Assembly: GCA_045656705.1 (NCBI GenBank)
Contig: JAZORR010000050.1
Location: forward strand, 1 to 64,000
From: RGIG4576 sp045656705
GTDB lineage: Bacteria; Bacteroidota; Bacteroidia; Bacteroidales; Muribaculaceae
DNA length: 64,000 nt
Reading direction: 5' to 3'
The stretch's first letter is position 1; the number at the start of each line of letters is the position of its first letter. The position numbers and the translations under genes are program-made. Shown one piece after another: positions 63,348 to 64,000 of the stretch. The notes under the pieces are model-generated. The model made no database searches, was not told where the DNA came from, and worked only from the letters and a program-made list of their open reading frames with translations.

Positions 63348-64000
63348 ATGATTTCCAATTTTTTCATAAATCGACCTATATTTGCCACAGTAATTGCCAT
63401 TCTTATGATTATAATAGGGGGGATTACAATCTTCACTCTACCAGTGGCACAATATCCAGATATCACTCCTCCTACTGTACAAGTTTCTGCAATGTATCCT
63501 GGAGCAAGTGCCGAAACTGTGGCTAAAACTGTAGGTGTGCCTATCGAGGCCCAAGTGAATGGCGTAGAAGGAATGATGTATATGAGTTCCACATCTTCAT
63601 CTGATGGTTCTTACAAACTTACTATCACATTTGAAGTAGGTACTGACATCGATATGGCAACAGTTATGGTGCAGAATCGCGTAGCTGTAGCACAAGGTAG
63701 TCTTCCCGAAGCTGTAATACAACAAGGTATTACAACTCAAAAACAATCAACCAACATCGTGCTTTTTCTTTCTTTAGAAGGTGATAGCACCAATCGCTAT
63801 AATTCACTATATCTTAGCAATTATGCCAACCTGAATGTTGTAGATGCCCTTTCTCGAATAAATGGAGTAGGGGGTGTGAATGTATTCGGTGCTGGTAATT
63901 ATAGTATGCGTATTTGGCTTAACCCAGAAGCTATGAGAGTACGTTCGGTAACTCCTGCCGAAGTATACCAAGCCATTCAGGCACAAAATATGGAAGTATC
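63348..64000 (+). CDS. Hydrophobe/amphiphile efflux RND pump (AcrB family), N-terminal part
   Basis: The first 217 residues of an AcrB-type multidrug proton antiporter, cut by the right edge. TM1 (MISNFFINRPIFATVIAIL) is followed by LPVAQYPDITPPTVQVSAMYPGAS and VEGMMYMSSTSSSDGS, nearly invariant in the HAE-1 family, then the first porter subdomains (VQNRVAVAQGSLP, INGVGGVNVFGAG). A full protein would be about 1040 residues. It is the third gene of an acrAB-tolC-like operon in the order channel, adaptor, pump. Substrates are not predictable. Confidence 0.95.
   Translation, partial: MISNFFINRPIFATVIAILMIIIGGITIFTLPVAQYPDITPPTVQVSAMYPGASAETVAKTVGVPIEAQVNGVEGMMYMSSTSSSDGSYKLTITFEVGTDIDMATVMVQNRVAVAQGSLPEAVIQQGITTQKQSTNIVLFLSLEGDSTNRYNSLYLSNYANLNVVDALSRINGVGGVNVFGAGNYSMRIWLNPEAMRVRSVTPAEVYQAIQAQNMEV

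Overview
The window is an AT-rich (roughly 35% G+C by eye) stretch of chromosome from a member of the Bacteroidales. The evidence is a Bacteroidetes-type promoter signature (TTTG about 20 bp upstream of TAnnTTTG, seen in front of many genes), no obvious Shine-Dalgarno usage, a tRNA gene without encoded CCA, and marker families: a DUF4301 protein, an RprXY-like two-component pair, an EF-G2 paralogue, BspA-like LRR_5 repeats, a purL-purH-mreBCD-mrdA-rodA gene order, and long L25 and S16 proteins. The family within the order cannot be fixed from the sequence; the LRR_5 surface protein would suit a gut Muribaculaceae- or Prevotellaceae-like organism. Almost all of it is core genome: I see no insertion sequence, prophage, integrase or CRISPR array.

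Layout. 0.25-1.4 kb: ribosomal operon rpsF-rpsR-rplI (minus). 1.5-2.6 kb: secreted alpha/beta hydrolase. 2.6-8.7 kb: an apparent operon (minus) of a long RelA/SpoT homologue whose hydrolase signature is lost, a lipoprotein and a 1033-residue LRR surface protein. 8.9-10.9 kb: DUF4301 protein and periplasmic thioredoxin (plus). 11-15.8 kb: pyruvate phosphate dikinase and the agmatine-to-putrescine pair aguA-aguB. 15.9-22.6 kb: DUF4136 lipoprotein, then a heavy-metal RND efflux operon (small His-rich protein, His-rich adaptor, pump, outer-membrane channel). 22.7-29.6 kb: S4-domain protein, pth, rplY; then metF-holB-AddB-like nuclease. 29.7-34.7 kb: galE, tRNA-Gln-rpsP, plsC, rprXY. 35-42.8 kb: EF-G2-like factor, hemW, rlmH, a HAD phosphatase, a DPP-IV-like peptidase and miaA. 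42.9-54.7 kb: SprT-like protein, the rod-shape (elongasome) cluster and purH-purL. 54.8-60.7 kb: FAD oxidoreductase, nspC, an SDR and UvrD/PcrA helicase. 60.8-64 kb: an AcrAB-TolC-type multidrug efflux operon cut by the right edge.

Working together. AguA, AguB and NspC are scattered parts of arginine/agmatine-to-polyamine synthesis. MreBCD, PBP2 and RodA form the lateral-wall synthesis complex. Two tripartite RND pumps are present, one metal-type and one drug-type. Two proteins suggest a starvation theme: a Rel protein with a broken hydrolase site, and an EF-G paralogue in which the catalytic histidine of switch II is replaced by serine. Several divergent gene pairs share back-to-back promoters whose -33 elements sit in a GCAAATT...AATTTGC inverted repeat, and most convergent pairs are separated by bidirectional hairpin terminators. 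None of this is clearly a new system. The best leads are the DUF4301 protein (its motifs look like a UDP-sugar pyrophosphorylase fold), the His-rich metal operon with its overlapping terminator, promoter and start codon, and the relA-lipoprotein-LRR operon.
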